Assembly (NCBI GenBank): GCA_030762175.1
Contig: CM060842.1
Span: 66,899,001 to 66,963,000 of the forward strand
Source of the DNA: Metallyticus violacea
Taxonomy: Eukaryota; Arthropoda; Insecta; Mantodea; Metallyticidae
Direction: 5' to 3'
DNA length: 64,000 bases
Shown here: positions 1 through 12,004 of the stretch, in pieces
Numbering within the stretch: the first letter of the stretch is position 1
Layout of the letters: each line of letters starts with the position of its first letter
Made by a program: the position numbers and the translations under genes
The notes under the pieces: model-generated
Databases searched by the model: none
What the model was told of the DNA's origin: nothing
The model's input: the letters and a program-made list of their open reading frames with translations, nothing else

Positions 1-440
1 AACCGAAGGACCTGATGCGCAGCATGCCGGTAAGGTTGCACGTTGTGATACAAGTAAGGAGAGAAAGCACCCGCTTCTGAGAGTGTCACAGAGTGTTGAA
101 AGGTATGTCGTTGTGCTAGGCAGGTTATTACCTTGTGTTGCTCTAGAGGTAAAAACTATGAAATTTGATTAACTTGCATTCATGTTCATGTTAAAGGAAA
201 CTATAGTCTTAAAATGATATCCGAATACATAAGTGGTTGCAAAATATGTGAAAAAATGTTTAATGCTCAAAAAATGAATGGGATTATTACAATTCACGCA
301 TGATAATGCTTAAAATTAAAAGTATTCAAAAAAATTAGGCATTGCGGATTTTTTCCTCCCTCTCAGTGTATTTACAGCATAAATATTCGCATACAGAGTT
401 TAGAAGATTGTTATTCTGTATTCCCCTTGAGTAGGAAGTA
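1..440. other. Unassigned AT-rich sequence
   Basis: No reading frame, repeat or RNA gene can be supported. The first 150 bases are less AT-rich than what follows and could be the end of a transcribed unit cut by the window edge, but nothing in them is recognisable. Confidence 0.5.
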
Positions 441-464
441 TGAATGATACCAGATGCTGTTGCA

Positions 465-530
465 AAAAAAAAAAAAAAAAGAAAAAAAAAGAAAAAAAAA
501 AAAAGAAAAGAAAAGAAAAAAAAAAAAAAG
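465..530. repeat. Interrupted poly-A low-complexity tract
   Basis: Runs of A broken by single G residues. It produces spurious lysine-rich frames on plus and phenylalanine-rich frames on minus. It may be the decayed tail of a retroposon, but no body was recognised upstream. Confidence 0.9.
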
Positions 531-535
531 CCGCG

Positions 536-835
536 GTTTTCCAACACCTGTGCCGAACTATTCTAAACCCGGTATACTGCAAGGAAAGCACGTTCGTTTC
601 AAAGATTTTGCGACTTGGCGTATATCTATTGTTGAGAAAGGGTATTCCAACGGAGCTGTCACATTCCAAGAGAATGGTCAAGGAAACAGCAGAGATGAGA
701 AATGGGCTAAACCATTAGCAATTCCGAAAAGTGGCCTTTCTTCCATTCAAGTGGGAAGGTCTGTTTCTATTATGTACTTAATAAAAAAAAATGGCTTAGA
801 GCTTGGCATTAGCAGGAACGCGTTTGCTAAGGGCG
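536..835 (+). CDS. Weak candidate exon or gene fragment, unknown function
   Basis: A frame stays open after the poly-A tract and encodes about 100 residues of ordinary composition, including the stretch KPGILQGKHVRFKDFATWR. It runs into a strong splice-donor-like GGCG|GTAAGTG at 835/836. No convincing acceptor is visible because the upstream side is the A-rich tract, and no protein family is recognised. Base composition is less AT-biased than the flanks. It could equally be a retroposed fragment or chance. The donor match and open frame are seen; coding status is inference. Confidence 0.2.
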
Positions 836-1141
836 GTAAGTGTTGAGAATGCTATGTGGTGGCTGTCGAGGCTTTTCTAATTTCATCATATTTGTGTCAA
901 AACAACTTCTGTTAACAATATCGTATACATTGTTTTTTCGAAAATGAGTTTTTTAGTAGTTATGGTCAAGCATATTCCCATATATTTTTGCATTTGGATG
1001 AAGGATCAAGTCTGAATGCAATTAGTGAGCGTTTACAGGCAGTTTCATAGAGATTCGCCATCTTAGCATACAATTTTAAAGCAAATTTACATGTACGTTA
1101 ATAATTCAATGTATTCATAACAATTTTTAATAGTGTTTGAT
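836..1141. other. Unassigned sequence
   Basis: AT-rich DNA with no supported feature. Confidence 0.5.
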
Positions 1142-1412
1142 ACCCGTTTTTACTACTGAGGCACCATAGACGCTGGACACTGATGATATATGAAATGAAA
1201 TGATATATTGGGAAAGGATTTAGAAAGGGAAAACGTTCCAGGCCTAAGTTTAGGATACCTTCCTGGCATTTACCATTTACGAGGACTGAGGAAAACTGGA
1301 AAAAAATCTCATATAGGGAGGACGGTCCTGATGGGATTCGAACCCCAGACCTCTCGAACACGAGTCCGCACCTTAACGACCTCGGCCATCCGTGGCGGTC
1401 TAACAATCTGCC
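1142..1412 (-). mobile_element. tRNA-derived SINE, family B, near full length
   Basis: On the minus strand the head resembles a tRNA of the Leu/Ser type: an A box like TGGCCGAGGTCGTTAAGG near 1372-1390 and a B box GGTTCGAATCCC near 1333-1346. The body contains the family signature (TCCTCAGTCCTCGTAAATGG, then GGCCTGGAACG) and the tail CATCAGTGTCCAGCG...CTCAGTAGTAAAAACGGGTA. The same tail lies in the 38279-38533 and 54205-54405 copies and in the 5'-truncated copy at 19090-19262, which fixes the family 3' end. Mobilised by a LINE in trans if typical. No clear target-site duplication. Confidence 0.85.
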
Positions 1413-2565
1413 ACTGACCATTTTAGTACAGGGATTCTACCTACAAAGATTTAAGATGTCCTCCAGAAAAGCCAAGGACGTATCGTAAAGGAACTTTGTA
1501 TTGTTCGGAAAATAGTACATGAATTAAGGACCTTTTCATATCGTTCTCGCAGCTCTTGTTGCATGTGTATACGGTATGAGAATTTGATTTCAGACTCGGT
1601 TCTTCATTTCGACCGATTTCGTATGAGCGTAAATACTATTCCACAATATATATTTTCTCTATTACTAAGTTACAAATAATGTCAACGATAAACATGATCA
1701 ATTTCATAACGTATTAAACAATGCCATTTATGCGATCATATTGTACTTTGAATTGCTCTTGGAAGTTCTTTTATGATCTTCGATATGTGAATTCAAAACG
1801 CACGAAAAAGTTAATTGTCAAAATTCACAATTGTTGCTACACTATGTTAATAGTTATTAATAATTCAATTCTTTTCTCTTCTTTAGTACTAGATACAATC
1901 AAGATGCAAAAAGACGACTCCTTTGTTAGTGCGTGTATCTGCACGCCTTCCTAGTTGTGGAGAGAGTGCAAAAACAGAGATGTTACGAAAGTATGCAATG
2001 GCGTGCTAAAACGATTACAGTGTACACAAGGTGGACTGGAAGAAGATATGAAGGACAAAAACCTCACGAGCGCCGGGAGAATAGGAACCACGCGCTTGCT
2101 TCGGAACCGCTTGAACAAGTCATGTTCCAATACCAGTACATCTTTTCTGCAATCTATCAGTACCTCGGGGTTGTTCAAACTTAAAAGAACATCTCAACTT
2201 GGGCCTCGTTACATTATTGTGAAACATGAACTACTTGTATTATTAACTGACTTCTTACATATATTCACGAAATATATTAGCTGTACAATATGAGACTGTT
2301 CTGTACACTAAAAGTCTATTACTGTAATTAGCTTCTATCTTGAGAAACTCAATTGAAGTTTCTAATTTCTGTTACTGTGAGGATATTTTCCTGAGCGAAA
2401 GTGTTAGTTGTATTCGAATTTAACATGTAAATTACAGGGTGAGCTGAGTATCCAGAGGAAAGCATAGCTGAGAGATTGTATGAAAATATTATTCTCCCAC
2501 AAGTCCATTAATTTCTGTTTTGTGTTCAAAGCTCTTGAAATTTGAGGCGTGTCCACTCATTTGAC
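1413..2565. other. Unassigned sequence
   Basis: Several overlapping frames near 1930-2290 on both strands are open but mutually shadowing and match nothing known to me. No repeat family was recognised. Confidence 0.45.
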
Positions 2566-2851
2566 GTCGGTCCTGGTGGTGCAGTGGTTACCATACTTGC
2601 CCAAGATCACGGGTTCGAACCCGGCCAGGACCGATGGATTTTTTCAGGCGTAAAAATCCTAAGTATGGCTTCCTTCGGAAGGGAAGTAAAGCCGTGGGTC
2701 CCGTGTCGTACATTTACGGCACGAAAAAGAACCTCAAGCCTGAAAGAGAGGCCTCTGAGCAAAATTTGTCGGCCGTTTCACGCCCTGAGTTGAATGGGAC
2801 GCTGATGACCTGAGATGTTAAAGAGCGTCCATAAATAAACCAATCAATCAA
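2566..2851 (+). mobile_element. tRNA-derived SINE, family A, full length
   Basis: The head GGTCCTGGTGGTGCAGTGG carries an A box, and GGGTTCGAACCCGG at 2611-2624 is a canonical B box. The acceptor-stem-like ends GGTCCTGG and CCAGGACC pair. The body contains AAGTATGGCTTCCTTCGGAA and GGCCTCTGAGCAAAATTTG, and the 3' end is GATGACCTGAGATGTTAAAG followed by AATAAACCAATCAATCAA. Flanks ACTCATTTGAC (2555-2565) and ACTCAAATGAC (2852-2862) form an 11-bp target-site duplication with two differences. A few bases of the anticodon loop region are deleted compared with the other copies. Confidence 0.95.
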
Positions 2852-3020
2852 ACTCAAATGACATAGCGATTCGCCGCTTGTAAAATTAAAAACTACAGAT
2901 GTTTAATGATGAGACTTTGCAATTGATATAGTGACACATTTTTCTAAATGAGCGAAAACAAAGATCATATTTCTATACCTAGTTCTCGCATTTTATGACG
3001 CACGCACGCAAACAGATATA

Positions 3021-3417
3021 AATAAATTAAAAATAATCTCAGTAATCCCACGCTTTCACCATTGTGATGTTATGTTATCCAATTTTAACGCAAAACTAAC
3101 CAACAGATTACATAATTCTTAGAAGAACAGGTAACAAATTACAGCGTGCACAGAAAGCTTATATATACAAAGAAAAATAAAGTAAAACTATTAACAATAT
3201 AACAAATTAACAGTAATTATAAAAGCTTTTAAAAGGATAAAACATTAAGATAAATTCACACTTGAAGTCGATATATATAAGCTTCCTGTACACGCTGTAA
3301 TTTGTTACCTGTTATTCTAAGAATTCTGTGGCCTGTTGCTTAGTTCTGCATTAAAGTTAGATAACATAACATCATAATAGTGAAAGCGCGGCATTATTAG
3401 GATTATTTTTTATTTAA
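3021..3417. repeat. Long imperfect inverted repeat (foldback)
   Basis: The left arm, about 3021-3167, is the reverse complement of the right arm, about 3271-3417, at high but not perfect identity. Shared blocks include ACGCTGTAATTTGTTACCTG and GATAACATAACATCA. The spacer 3168-3270 is unique and A-rich. No direct flanking duplication and no protein were found. It could be a foldback or MITE-like element, or an inverted duplication; transcribed, it would give a hairpin of nearly 150 bp with scattered mismatches. Confidence 0.9.
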
Positions 3418-6400
3418 CTGCAAGAAAAATACTTCAGTCGCTTCAATCAGTAAATAATAGAAAATATTTTCTTGCAGGCATGTTTCACCTACTCGTAACC
3501 TTAAATTCTCTGGATAAATTGGTTTGTGGAACGAAAGACATGACTAATTAGCGCACAGGTTTTACTTTTAGGGCGTTGGCAAATGACCGGACGAGGTAAT
3601 TTGGAAGGAGATAGGTTGCGGCGAAATAAACTTTTAAGGTTAGTTAGGGGGTGTTTTAAAAGTAAGGTGGGGTACAAATTTAGTGAATTTACTTTAAGAT
3701 GAAAGAATTATTAAAGTATCGTCGTGACATTCTTTCAAAACAGGTTTTTTTTTTTTTTTTTTTTTTCAATTCCAGGCACGTAAGTAACAAGGTTTTTATT
3801 GGAAGTTTTAGATTTACATTGTAATTTTTTGTGTGTTAGGATGACACGGGATTCTAAAACATAAGAAGCATGTTTTTGGTCTTGGAACTTTTGAGCTAGA
3901 TTTTTAATATAGGTGTCAAGAGATGAAAAGTTATTACAAAGACCGTAGCCGAGATTGAAAGAGAAAAACAAACACATTTTTTTGATATGCTGGGGATGAC
4001 CACTATCAAAATGAAGATACTGTTGCAAATTGGCTTGAACGTAAGAAAAGAACCATTGCATAAATATATGTAAATATTTAAGAATATGCAGCATTGGGAG
4101 AGACGGAAGAAGCGAACTTGATTAAAGAATTTATCGACAGGTTCTGAGCCATTGATCGGAAGCACGAATCATATTTCAACCATAATAACAGTACAGTACA
4201 GGAGATTCTGACTTAAGGAATTCCTCCTGTAAGTGAATCATAAAAAGAATGGTCTTTGGGCTCATTGCAGTGCCTTTAATTTGTATATAATATTTATTAT
4301 CAAAACTAAACGTATTGCGAGTCAGAAATAAACTCGATGTCAAATGAAATCTGTGTGGATGTCTAACAGCTGCCAGTCCTTCAAGGTGGGGATGTTAGAA
4401 TAAAATGATCACATCCATAGTGGCCAGAAGTATATTAGAATGTGCCAAAGGGTCAACTTTCTTAACCATACTCAAAAAATAGTAGGAATAATTGATATAG
4501 GATGGCCTAAGCGTAACAAAAAAGCTGTAACCAAAAATCTACTAGGGCAGAAATGCGTTCGGTGGGGGAATCGAAACTGGCCACTATCGGGTGGCCTGGA
4601 GAGTTATTTTTATGAATTTTATACCGAAAAAAAATATATACAGCGAAACTTTCCTAACTCGAACAGCTATGGTTCAATAAAAAAAAAATGGTCTAATTTT
4701 ACGAGGTATCCATGATAAAAGAATTTCATAGTACACAGTTCATACACATGTGCATAGTTTAAAGGAAATGACATGTATTACACATTAATGCTCAATAAAT
4801 GTAAAGTGAAAGTTATTAAATTACGCTTACTCATATGGAGACTGCACACAGAATAAAAGTAAACTTTTGCACTTCACACCTCAACAGTAAGTGAGAGCCA
4901 TTCTGCTTATTTAAGGCATGCAATTGTTTGCTTCAGTAAGTTTACAGTTATGCTCAGTATACTTTCTGGGAAATACTTAACAATTTTACATTTTGTAAAG
5001 AATTGAGGAAGCAATCTAATAGAGAATAAAGGTTCAAGAAAAACTCACCCTTGCCATTATACTCGTATTTCACGATAAAGCTTAGGTTTTTACGCTACGT
5101 ACTGTTACAGCTGTGGCCAGCAAGTGGGTAAGGCATGATACACGCCTCTTAGTTCAGATTTTTACGTTTCTAATAGTTATAAGGATGAAGAACTGTCAGG
5201 GGAAAAAGAAACCATACTGATAAAGAAAAATAAATCTATTAATCCCTGTTATTTGGGCGTTACACCTAGAAATCAATGCTAACTTGTGACACAGTGCTCA
5301 TGCTTTACTACATTTGCTCCTGTCTGTCATCTCATTTACGAGAAACCGCAAAAGGCTTGGGTGTATAGTGGATGATGAATATTCAGCAGCGTCAGAACAA
5401 TGAACGGTAAACCTATTCAGGCTTACTACAATTTGTAGCATATTGCCTGCCTGGACGGAACGCAGTCAGCTCTCTGGAAGCTCTTGACGGCTCAAACCCC
5501 ACTCCACGCAGAGCACTGTTTGCCTCCAAGTCAAGGGGTGGATCTCCTTCTGGAGAGTCTTGACAGTACAGTTAATTGAAAATGGAACGCAAACAGTTCG
5601 CCACTGTGCTGAAGACAAACAAGGGCGTGCCTTGTGGGACTTGCACCAATTTAATTAACTGCTCTCCTTTCTCTCCCGAAAGTAGGCGTTTTTCTAAAGA
5701 AGAAATGCTGGAACATATTCATTTGTTACTGTTTCATTACGCATTGCTTGTTCATCAAGCTGTCCATTCTGAACATGTGAAACTAGAACAAATGAATTGC
5801 GATTAATTTAACGTCGCTGCCATCCTTCCCTGCTGAACGTTCCTCTCTTTGCAAAAGTAAAAGTGGAAGATATGACACTGATTTCATAATCTTCTGATAA
5901 ACTCTAAATGCATAGATTCTTTCAAACTTTAAAGCGTTATAAACATTACAATAACTGAGATCAATTTGTAGAGCAGCATTGGCAATACGTTCGCCATTCT
6001 CTTCTTCAAAGTCCACCTTCTTTTCTGCTATGTCACACATTTTGCAGACAGAAAATTCCGTAAGTCTTGTGAGGTGCTTCTTTCAGTTGTTGTAGGGCTG
6101 TTAGCCTTTAAGATAACTCCATAAATCGGCCAGGTTGAAATGGTGGAGGCCATGTTGGAAACTGCCATTGGTGACACTATCGCCATGATCCACGATATTA
6201 ATTGATGTGAAGCGGTATAGTAGTAGATGTGGGGCCATCTTGTTATGTTATAGATTTTCTCAGACATTATGGTTTCGTAATAATAATGGATAACTTTATC
6301 CTTCATTTAGAGGTCCATGGCTTGTGAATTTTATTAGTACTGCTATCATGTAGCAGCATTAATACAATCATTAATGTTTTGATTAACAAAATGTAATTTG

Positions 6401-7359
6401 CAAGCGGAATGCAAAACGAAACACATGAAAAACCAAACCGCATTATTTGCCCAATATAGTGATGATATTGATCTTTTCCCACTAAACTATTATACTATTT
6501 ATAAGGCTTTAAAATTTGAATTACTTTTTTAAAGACCTTACACTTTTTAAAATGTGAATTTATTAACATTAAACATATAATCACTGCAATTACTTAAAAA
6601 TTATGGTAAAAGAAACGTAGCAAAGAAGTGCTTAATATATAATAAGTGTTTTTTTTTAAAGCGTAACTTTGAAATGTTGGCAAAGTTTCATTTAAATTAC
6701 TGGAAACTGTGGAAGTTAATTTTTGTAAGGTGTGCGAATGACGTCGTCACCCCCCAGGATTACTTTCCCCTCCCGTTCGCTTAACTATTGTCCTCTAGAG
6801 AGGAAGATGCCACTCACGCTGCCTAGTGGAAAACTCTTTATAATCGAAATCCATTGCTGCATTGCAAAGGGCATTCCAGAGAGACTACGGAGTACAATAT
6901 TCTCTGGAAACAATAGAATTTTTGTTGAATGAGAATGGCACGCATCGAATTTCTTGCTTGGCAAATGTGGCGGAAGATACCGGGGGTCTGTCTGCAATCC
7001 CTTTAAAAAGCATTAGGTTGTTCGTCTCAGAAGGCGGTTAACTACTAGCACTTTTAGTGCACGTGTCAAAGAGTGAAAGATTGTTGCCAACACGAGTTGC
7101 AGCAACCAGTTTGTTACTGCACATGGCTCTTGACTTTCGTTGTTCCGCTATTTGACATTCTAAATGTCACATGTTTCACATATGAGTTCTTAGCTAGTAA
7201 CACGAGGCCTTCTGTCTTTTATTTCGTTCTTTCAGTACACACTTCAGTGTTTTATATTAGCCGTTTTCATACACTCAAATGCTTGGTTGGTTCCTAAGAC
7301 AGATGGCTGAGATTTCAACCCTACCTTTGTGGCATTCCAATAAAGTTTCTTTGAGTTTT
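3418..7359. other. Long unassigned AT-rich region
   Basis: Nearly 4 kb without a supported gene or transposon. It contains a poly-T tract at 3747-3767 and a somewhat GC-richer patch at 5430-5810 with a 76-codon frame (5576-5806) that resembles nothing known. Two similar motifs, CTCTGGAAGCTCTTGACGG (about 5472-5490) and CTGGAGAGTCTTGACAG (about 5551-5567), lie about 80 bases apart and may mark an old repeat. Confidence 0.5.
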
Positions 7360-8110
7360 GCATTGCTGTTGGTTGGGATCCAGTCTTAAACACACTAGAA
7401 GTGTTCTTCATTCATCACTGAATCTGCATGCTGGCAAATGGTACATTCGGCTGAATCTCGCAGTTCTATTTTTGGGGGTGTGCTGCCAAATTCGTACATG
7501 GCCAGAATTCTGTTATTGCCTCTTCTTCGCCTATTCTTATTTCTGGGCCCTTTTTATTAATATTTTTCCAATTCTTTTGGTTTTATTTTGAATTTTTCTT
7601 TTTTAAGTAAACTTAGTGAATTTTTATTATAGATTTTTAACTGTATATGATGCTAACGGATTTGTTATACCAGACAGTTCAGCTCCCTTTACATTTAGAC
7701 TGTAAGCCCCAATATGTGAAGGTACACACTGTAATACTATTGTTTAGTACTAAAATTAAGATGTTTAAGACATTTCCCCCGCATCATTTACTGTATTTGT
7801 TTTTGCATTATTATTGGAAATTATGGCATGCATTGCAGTTTGAGAGTCAACTAGCATAACTGCTTTTTGGAAATCCTGAATTCTGTATAATAGTTGTTGG
7901 AGAACAATACAGATGGCTTATTTTTCCATCGAAGTTGTCTTGTTTCTTTCTGCTGATTTGTAATTAAAAAGAGTGTACAGTGTGTTCCTGATGAGTTGAA
8001 TTTGCCTCCTCAATCTGAGATCCATCTGTATAAAGCCTTAGCCATTATTTTTCGAAGTTATCTTTGCTCTAAGGTTTCCAGAGTAATCTATTTTAATATT
8101 TATGGTGAGA
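7360..8110 (-). mobile_element. Decayed non-LTR retrotransposon: RNase H domain and C-terminal tail
   Basis: Minus-strand frames, broken by stops and shifts, read as a LINE-type RNase H: ALYTDGSQIEEAN near 8000-8040 (first catalytic Asp in TDGS), then QDFQKAVMLVDSQTAMHAII near 7810-7870 (the second Asp region, VDSQ), and a C-terminal cysteine/histidine motif ECTICQHADSVMNEEHF near 7400-7450 like the putative zinc knuckle after RNase H in Jockey-like and related elements. The reverse transcriptase part is not recognisable upstream. Known of the family: RNase H removes the RNA strand during target-primed reverse transcription. Here it is a fossil. Confidence 0.7.
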
Positions 8111-9698
8111 TGCCTTGCCGTTTTTGTATTCCCTGTTAGACTTAGATCGTTATTTCATTTGTTGGCATTTCAGTGCATTGATGACTTTTCAATTTGTCAA
8201 TTGCTTTCAGAGGCTTTAGGTATCTCTTGCAGTTTCTATTGTTAAAGTTTGGGTTTTCAAGGTTTAGTTTATATACATTTTTTCCCCCTTTACAAGAGAT
8301 ATACTTGAGATTTTACATACCTAGGTGTTGCTTGACAGTTTATTTCTGTAGTTATTGGCAGGTTATTTATGTATTGCTGCATGACAATAATACAGGTAGA
8401 TTTTATTACCCATCGAATATTAATCTAAGGCACTGTTTTGTGTTCTTTTCAAGTAAATTTAGGTTTCTTTCTGTAGCAGTAACCAAGCTTTCTGTGTCAT
8501 GTATGATAATAAATTTTATGTACATACTGTTAAGTTCTACACTGCAATTATTTTCCATTCAATGTGAAGTCTCAGAAGAATTTTTCCCCATTCTAAATTA
8601 CATTATTCTCCGCGAGTAGGTAAGAAATAATGATACTGGCAGGTATCAGTCCAAGGCCAGACTAGAATGCTCGCAACATACCAGAGTGCATACTGACCAA
8701 TAAACTCACTCCTCACTATGGTTTGTAAACTTCAAAAGAAATAGACTTCCTACCACTTTTCGGTGAAAAAAATTATTGGCATATGAATCTTGATATAAGA
8801 TTAAAAAATATTTTCCAAAAATATTCAGTGTCACTGACGTAAATGCATGCTGAGTATTCAACTACCAATCTTGCTGAAAAATAAAGAGAAGTTATTCTAA
8901 AGAAGAAGAAAAAAAAATAGCAGTTTTTTCTGCAGTTGCGTGTAAATCAGCGAAACTCCTCATAGGAAATATGCGAGTAGTCATATCTATTTCTCGTCTA
9001 AGCTCTTTCAGTTTAGCCAGGCATTCAAAGAAAAATTAAGATTAAAGGATGCAAGGGAAAATGAATGTTTATGACTCATTTTGGCGCTAAGTATGATTTG
9101 AAAGCAAGAAACGTTTTAATAAAATAGAACAACGGCATATGATATAAAATATTGTAAAAAAAAAACAAGTATTAATAATATACATAACACTGAAGATGCC
9201 AAAAGAAAATTACTTTTCAGATGACATCATACTATTTCATTTTATAAATATATTATTGTTTGTCCAACAAAAACAATTATTTTTTATTCCCTTCCAGTAT
9301 CAATTCTTTCATTAAAAAGCAAATAAATGGCTTAGTCCACACCTAGAGTTACTTGATTAAATCTTGTCAATCTTTCACTGTTACCTTGCAGCAACAATGG
9401 AACAGAGTACTAGCAATGGAAGCTAACAAGAGACATGAAAGGATGACGCTAGCACCCCCCCCTCCCCCACTGTGAACTTTCGATAATATTTCTCTTTTCT
9501 AATTTTCAACCTCATCATCTTGTCGAACTTAATTTATACATATTTCTGTGTCTTGCTTTGCATCCTACGCAGTGGAAGCAGAAATTTATTTTGGTGATTT
9601 ATTTTTCTATGTTCAAATTCATATTTACCAATAGGCATGAGGGATATTGACTTGTTTTAATTTTTTCCCTCAACTTGCTTTTAAACATAGCCAATATA
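8111..9698. other. Unassigned AT-rich sequence
   Basis: A 141-codon plus-strand frame (8194-8619) is rich in F, Y and L codons as expected from T-rich DNA and is not credible. A C-run lies at about 9455-9468. No other feature is supported. Confidence 0.5.
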
Positions 9699-10407
9699 GT
9701 ATTTACGCGAATCTAATGGGCACCGTTTTGTCCAAATGTAATATTCAAAATTGTGGTGTGCATTAGATTCCAAGTGCAAATCCGTTGCGTAGTCCGGCAG
9801 TAACTTCATTTAAATGCATCTTATTACGTCATTATGCATTTGCAATTCTTGACTTCGTTATATTTATTATTAGTCTATTATTGCATTGAGCGTAGGTTCT
9901 TAGGTAGTCACGAAATGGAGGGCAAACAGAGAAAAACATATTATGCTACTTTCAAGCGTAAAGCAATTCTTTATGCTGAAACAGAAAGAGAGGTCAATGT
10001 AGCGGAGAGACATTCGCTTGTGGCGGCAACGAAATTGGCATTAATTGCAACTAAAGCAAGTAGGAACCTTGCAAAGGAAGACCTCCTGACATTGAGGAAA
10101 AAGTTTTGGAATTCGTACATGAAAGGAGGAAGAACGGGCAATCTGTGACTATTGACATCATAAGAAATAACACTTTTTCCTTGACCTATACCAACTGTCC
10201 TGGCAACAGCACGAGAGACAGATTTTGTCGTACGTGCTCCAAGGTCTAACAAAAGTCCACTTTTAAATTTTATGTAATGATCGTTTTATGAAGCGGATGT
10301 GCTTATCTCTAAGACACGTATAATATGCCAAAATGTTTTTTATTATTTTAAGTTTCAAATTTGGGGTGCGCATTACATTCGATGGCGCGTTAGATTCGCG
10401 TAAATAC
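9699..10407 (+). mobile_element. Internally deleted pogo/Tigger-like element with terminal inverted repeats
   Basis: The left end GTATTTACGCGAATCTAA (9699) is mirrored by TTAGATTCGCGTAAATAC ending at 10407, an 18-bp perfect terminal inverted repeat. A second inner copy of the motif (GTGTGCATTAGATTC near 9755, GGTGCGCATTACATTCGATG near 10365) shows sub-terminal repeats. TA dinucleotides sit at both ends. The interior encodes only an N-terminal transposase piece (see 9915-10148) and lacks a DDE domain, so it is non-autonomous. Confidence 0.8.
9915..10148 (+). pseudogene. Truncated pogo-like transposase, N-terminal DNA-binding part
   Basis: Starting at an ATG (MEGKQRKTYYATFKRKAIL) the frame resembles the first helix-turn-helix of pogo/CENP-B-type transposases, where a TYxxxFKxKAixyAE segment is typical. 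The remainder (ASRNLAKEDLLTLRKKFWN) resembles the second DNA-binding region but appears shortened. The frame stops after 77 codons and the catalytic DDE region is absent from the element. Known of the family: this part binds the terminal repeats. It probably makes no functional protein. Confidence 0.55.
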
Positions 10408-10597
10408 GACACATAAAAGAATACATTAAGAAGTTTCAATGGTGAATTCAATGTTACGTATAACAATTATGAAAACCAAGAAAAATACGGCTCGCAAAAG
10501 ATGTTTAGATTTTGATTATACTTTATCAATTATTTGAGTGTTCACCATATACACGAATAAAAAAAGCAAGCTCAGGCTAATAACAACCGTTTCTAAA

Positions 10598-11844
10598 AGG
10601 CATGGATAAAAAGTAATGAGAACTATTCTTTTTTCCTCTGAAATAACTCTATTGACAGAGGTATTTATAGTTACACCCCCCCGTTATTTATGACCTTTTG
10701 CCAATGATCGGAAGGTGTCGTATACTTATTTCTGTTGATGTCCCGTATTGACCGCCCTATAGCATGGATAATGTCACCTATGGCGTTGTACCGAATCCCT
10801 CGCAGTGGTTCTTTCACTTTGGCAAAGAGATCGTAATCACAGGCCTAATGTCAGGTGAGTACGGCGGATGTTCCAGAATCTCCCATTGCCAGCGGCGCAG
10901 GAGGTCCTGAACAGAAGCGGCGGTGCGGCATCTTGCATCTTCATGCAGATCCCGCTTTCGCCTGAGCGCTGGACGAAGGTGGTGTTGCAGGAACGTGCAG
11001 TAGTAGGCAGCGTCTATCGTCACCCTTAGTGGTACAGCGTGATGCAGTATTATCTCATCAATGAACGTCACTTTCATAGCGTTTTGTGTAGCGCGCACTT
11101 TCTTTGAACGACGAGAACCGGGAAGCCTTCATTCATTGGATTGGCGTTTCAAGTTTGGTTCGTACGAGCGTCGTCTGTAGTAACGATTCGTCGAAGAAAG
11201 TCGTTCGTTACCTTCCCTTTGGTACCGGCCCAACAAATCTTGTGCGACTGCATAGCGGTGCCATTGTTGCACCTCGGAAATTTCATCGGATATCCAATGT
11301 GCTGCAATTTTGCGGTAGCCCAGAATGTCGCTCAGAATGCGGAGTACAGTTTTGTGGCATACTCCGACTTCTGTTGCTAACTCACGCGCAGTCCAGCGGC
11401 GACCAACGTCCAACAAGGAAGCAAGAAGTTGAACTGTATTGTTCTTCATGTGGGGTCGTCCTGTACGGGGTTATCCTTCACAGCATCTATGCCTAATCTG
11501 AACGCTTTAACCCATCGTGCGACTGTGCTGCATGGCAGCGCTGCGTCACCACATGCTTCACACAGTCCCTGGAAACATTCTTGCGTACTCCGACCTCGTG
11601 CCACTTCAATTTTGAGCCAAGCACGTTGCTTTACCTTTGTAAACATGATGTTAGGGCGGTTGCACTATTACTATGAAGTTCAACGGTCTACTCACTGCAG
11701 TAGATTGACAGAGTACTGTCCCCGCTCGCTGCACAAACTCATGTTAACAGGCCTTAGTTTTGTCAACACAGATGGCAGCTGGCTGACTCACACCAGTTTG
11801 ACGTTAACAGCAGTGTTATCACTATTATTTATCCAGCCCTTGTA
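10598..11844 (-). mobile_element. Degenerate mariner element (SETMAR-like family)
   Basis: Terminal repeats are imperfect: TGGATAAATAATAGTGATAA read from the right end against TGGATAAAAAGTAATGAGAA from the left end. The length of about 1.25 kb is normal for mariner. Minus-strand coding runs 11646 to about 10680 in at least four frames. The element reads HTH, HTH and DDE in the expected order, but frameshifts and a deletion before the second catalytic motif make it inactive. Confidence 0.9.
10680..11646 (-). pseudogene. Mariner transposase pseudogene
   Basis: It starts MFTKVKQRAWLKIEVARG (11646), a paired-like HTH (HTH_48) N-terminus, continues after a frameshift near 11449 with the second HTH (WTARELATEVGVCHKTVLRI), then IVTTDDARSYEPNL where family members have MDETWARSYEPN, and LHEDARCRTAAS where they have HDNARSHTAA, so the second catalytic Asp position reads E-D instead of D-N. 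After another shift CDYDLFAKVKEPL preserves the third Asp. Known role: cut-and-paste transposition at TA sites. Shifts and the altered second motif indicate a dead copy. Confidence 0.9.
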
Positions 11845-11944
11845 TTAACCTCTTATTCCCTCTATGATAAAAACGAGTGAAAGAACGGATGTTTACTTGT
11901 TCCATTTAATTTAGTACCAAAATAAATAAATAATAATATAATGA

Positions 11945-11947
11945 TAA

Positions 11948-12003
<56 letters not shown>
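11945..12003. repeat. (AAT)n microsatellite
   Basis: Almost perfect trinucleotide array of about 18 units, downstream of the mariner end. No associated function is visible. Confidence 0.95.

Positions 12004-12004
<1 letters not shown>

Noticed and set aside
335..846. Several overlapping frames across the poly-A tract
   Set aside because: Those rich in Lys or Phe are produced by the A-run; only the part after 536 is kept as a weak candidate.
2566..2640. Functional tRNA gene
   Set aside because: The A and B boxes and pairing ends belong to the head of a repeated SINE; the anticodon region is eroded and the SINE body follows.
8194..8619. 141-codon plus-strand frame
   Set aside because: Composition (F, L, Y, S) is that of T-rich DNA; no motif, no splice context, and it follows a decayed LINE on the other strand.
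11104..11848. Plus-strand frames of 79-139 codons
   Set aside because: They are antisense shadows of the mariner transposase read on minus.
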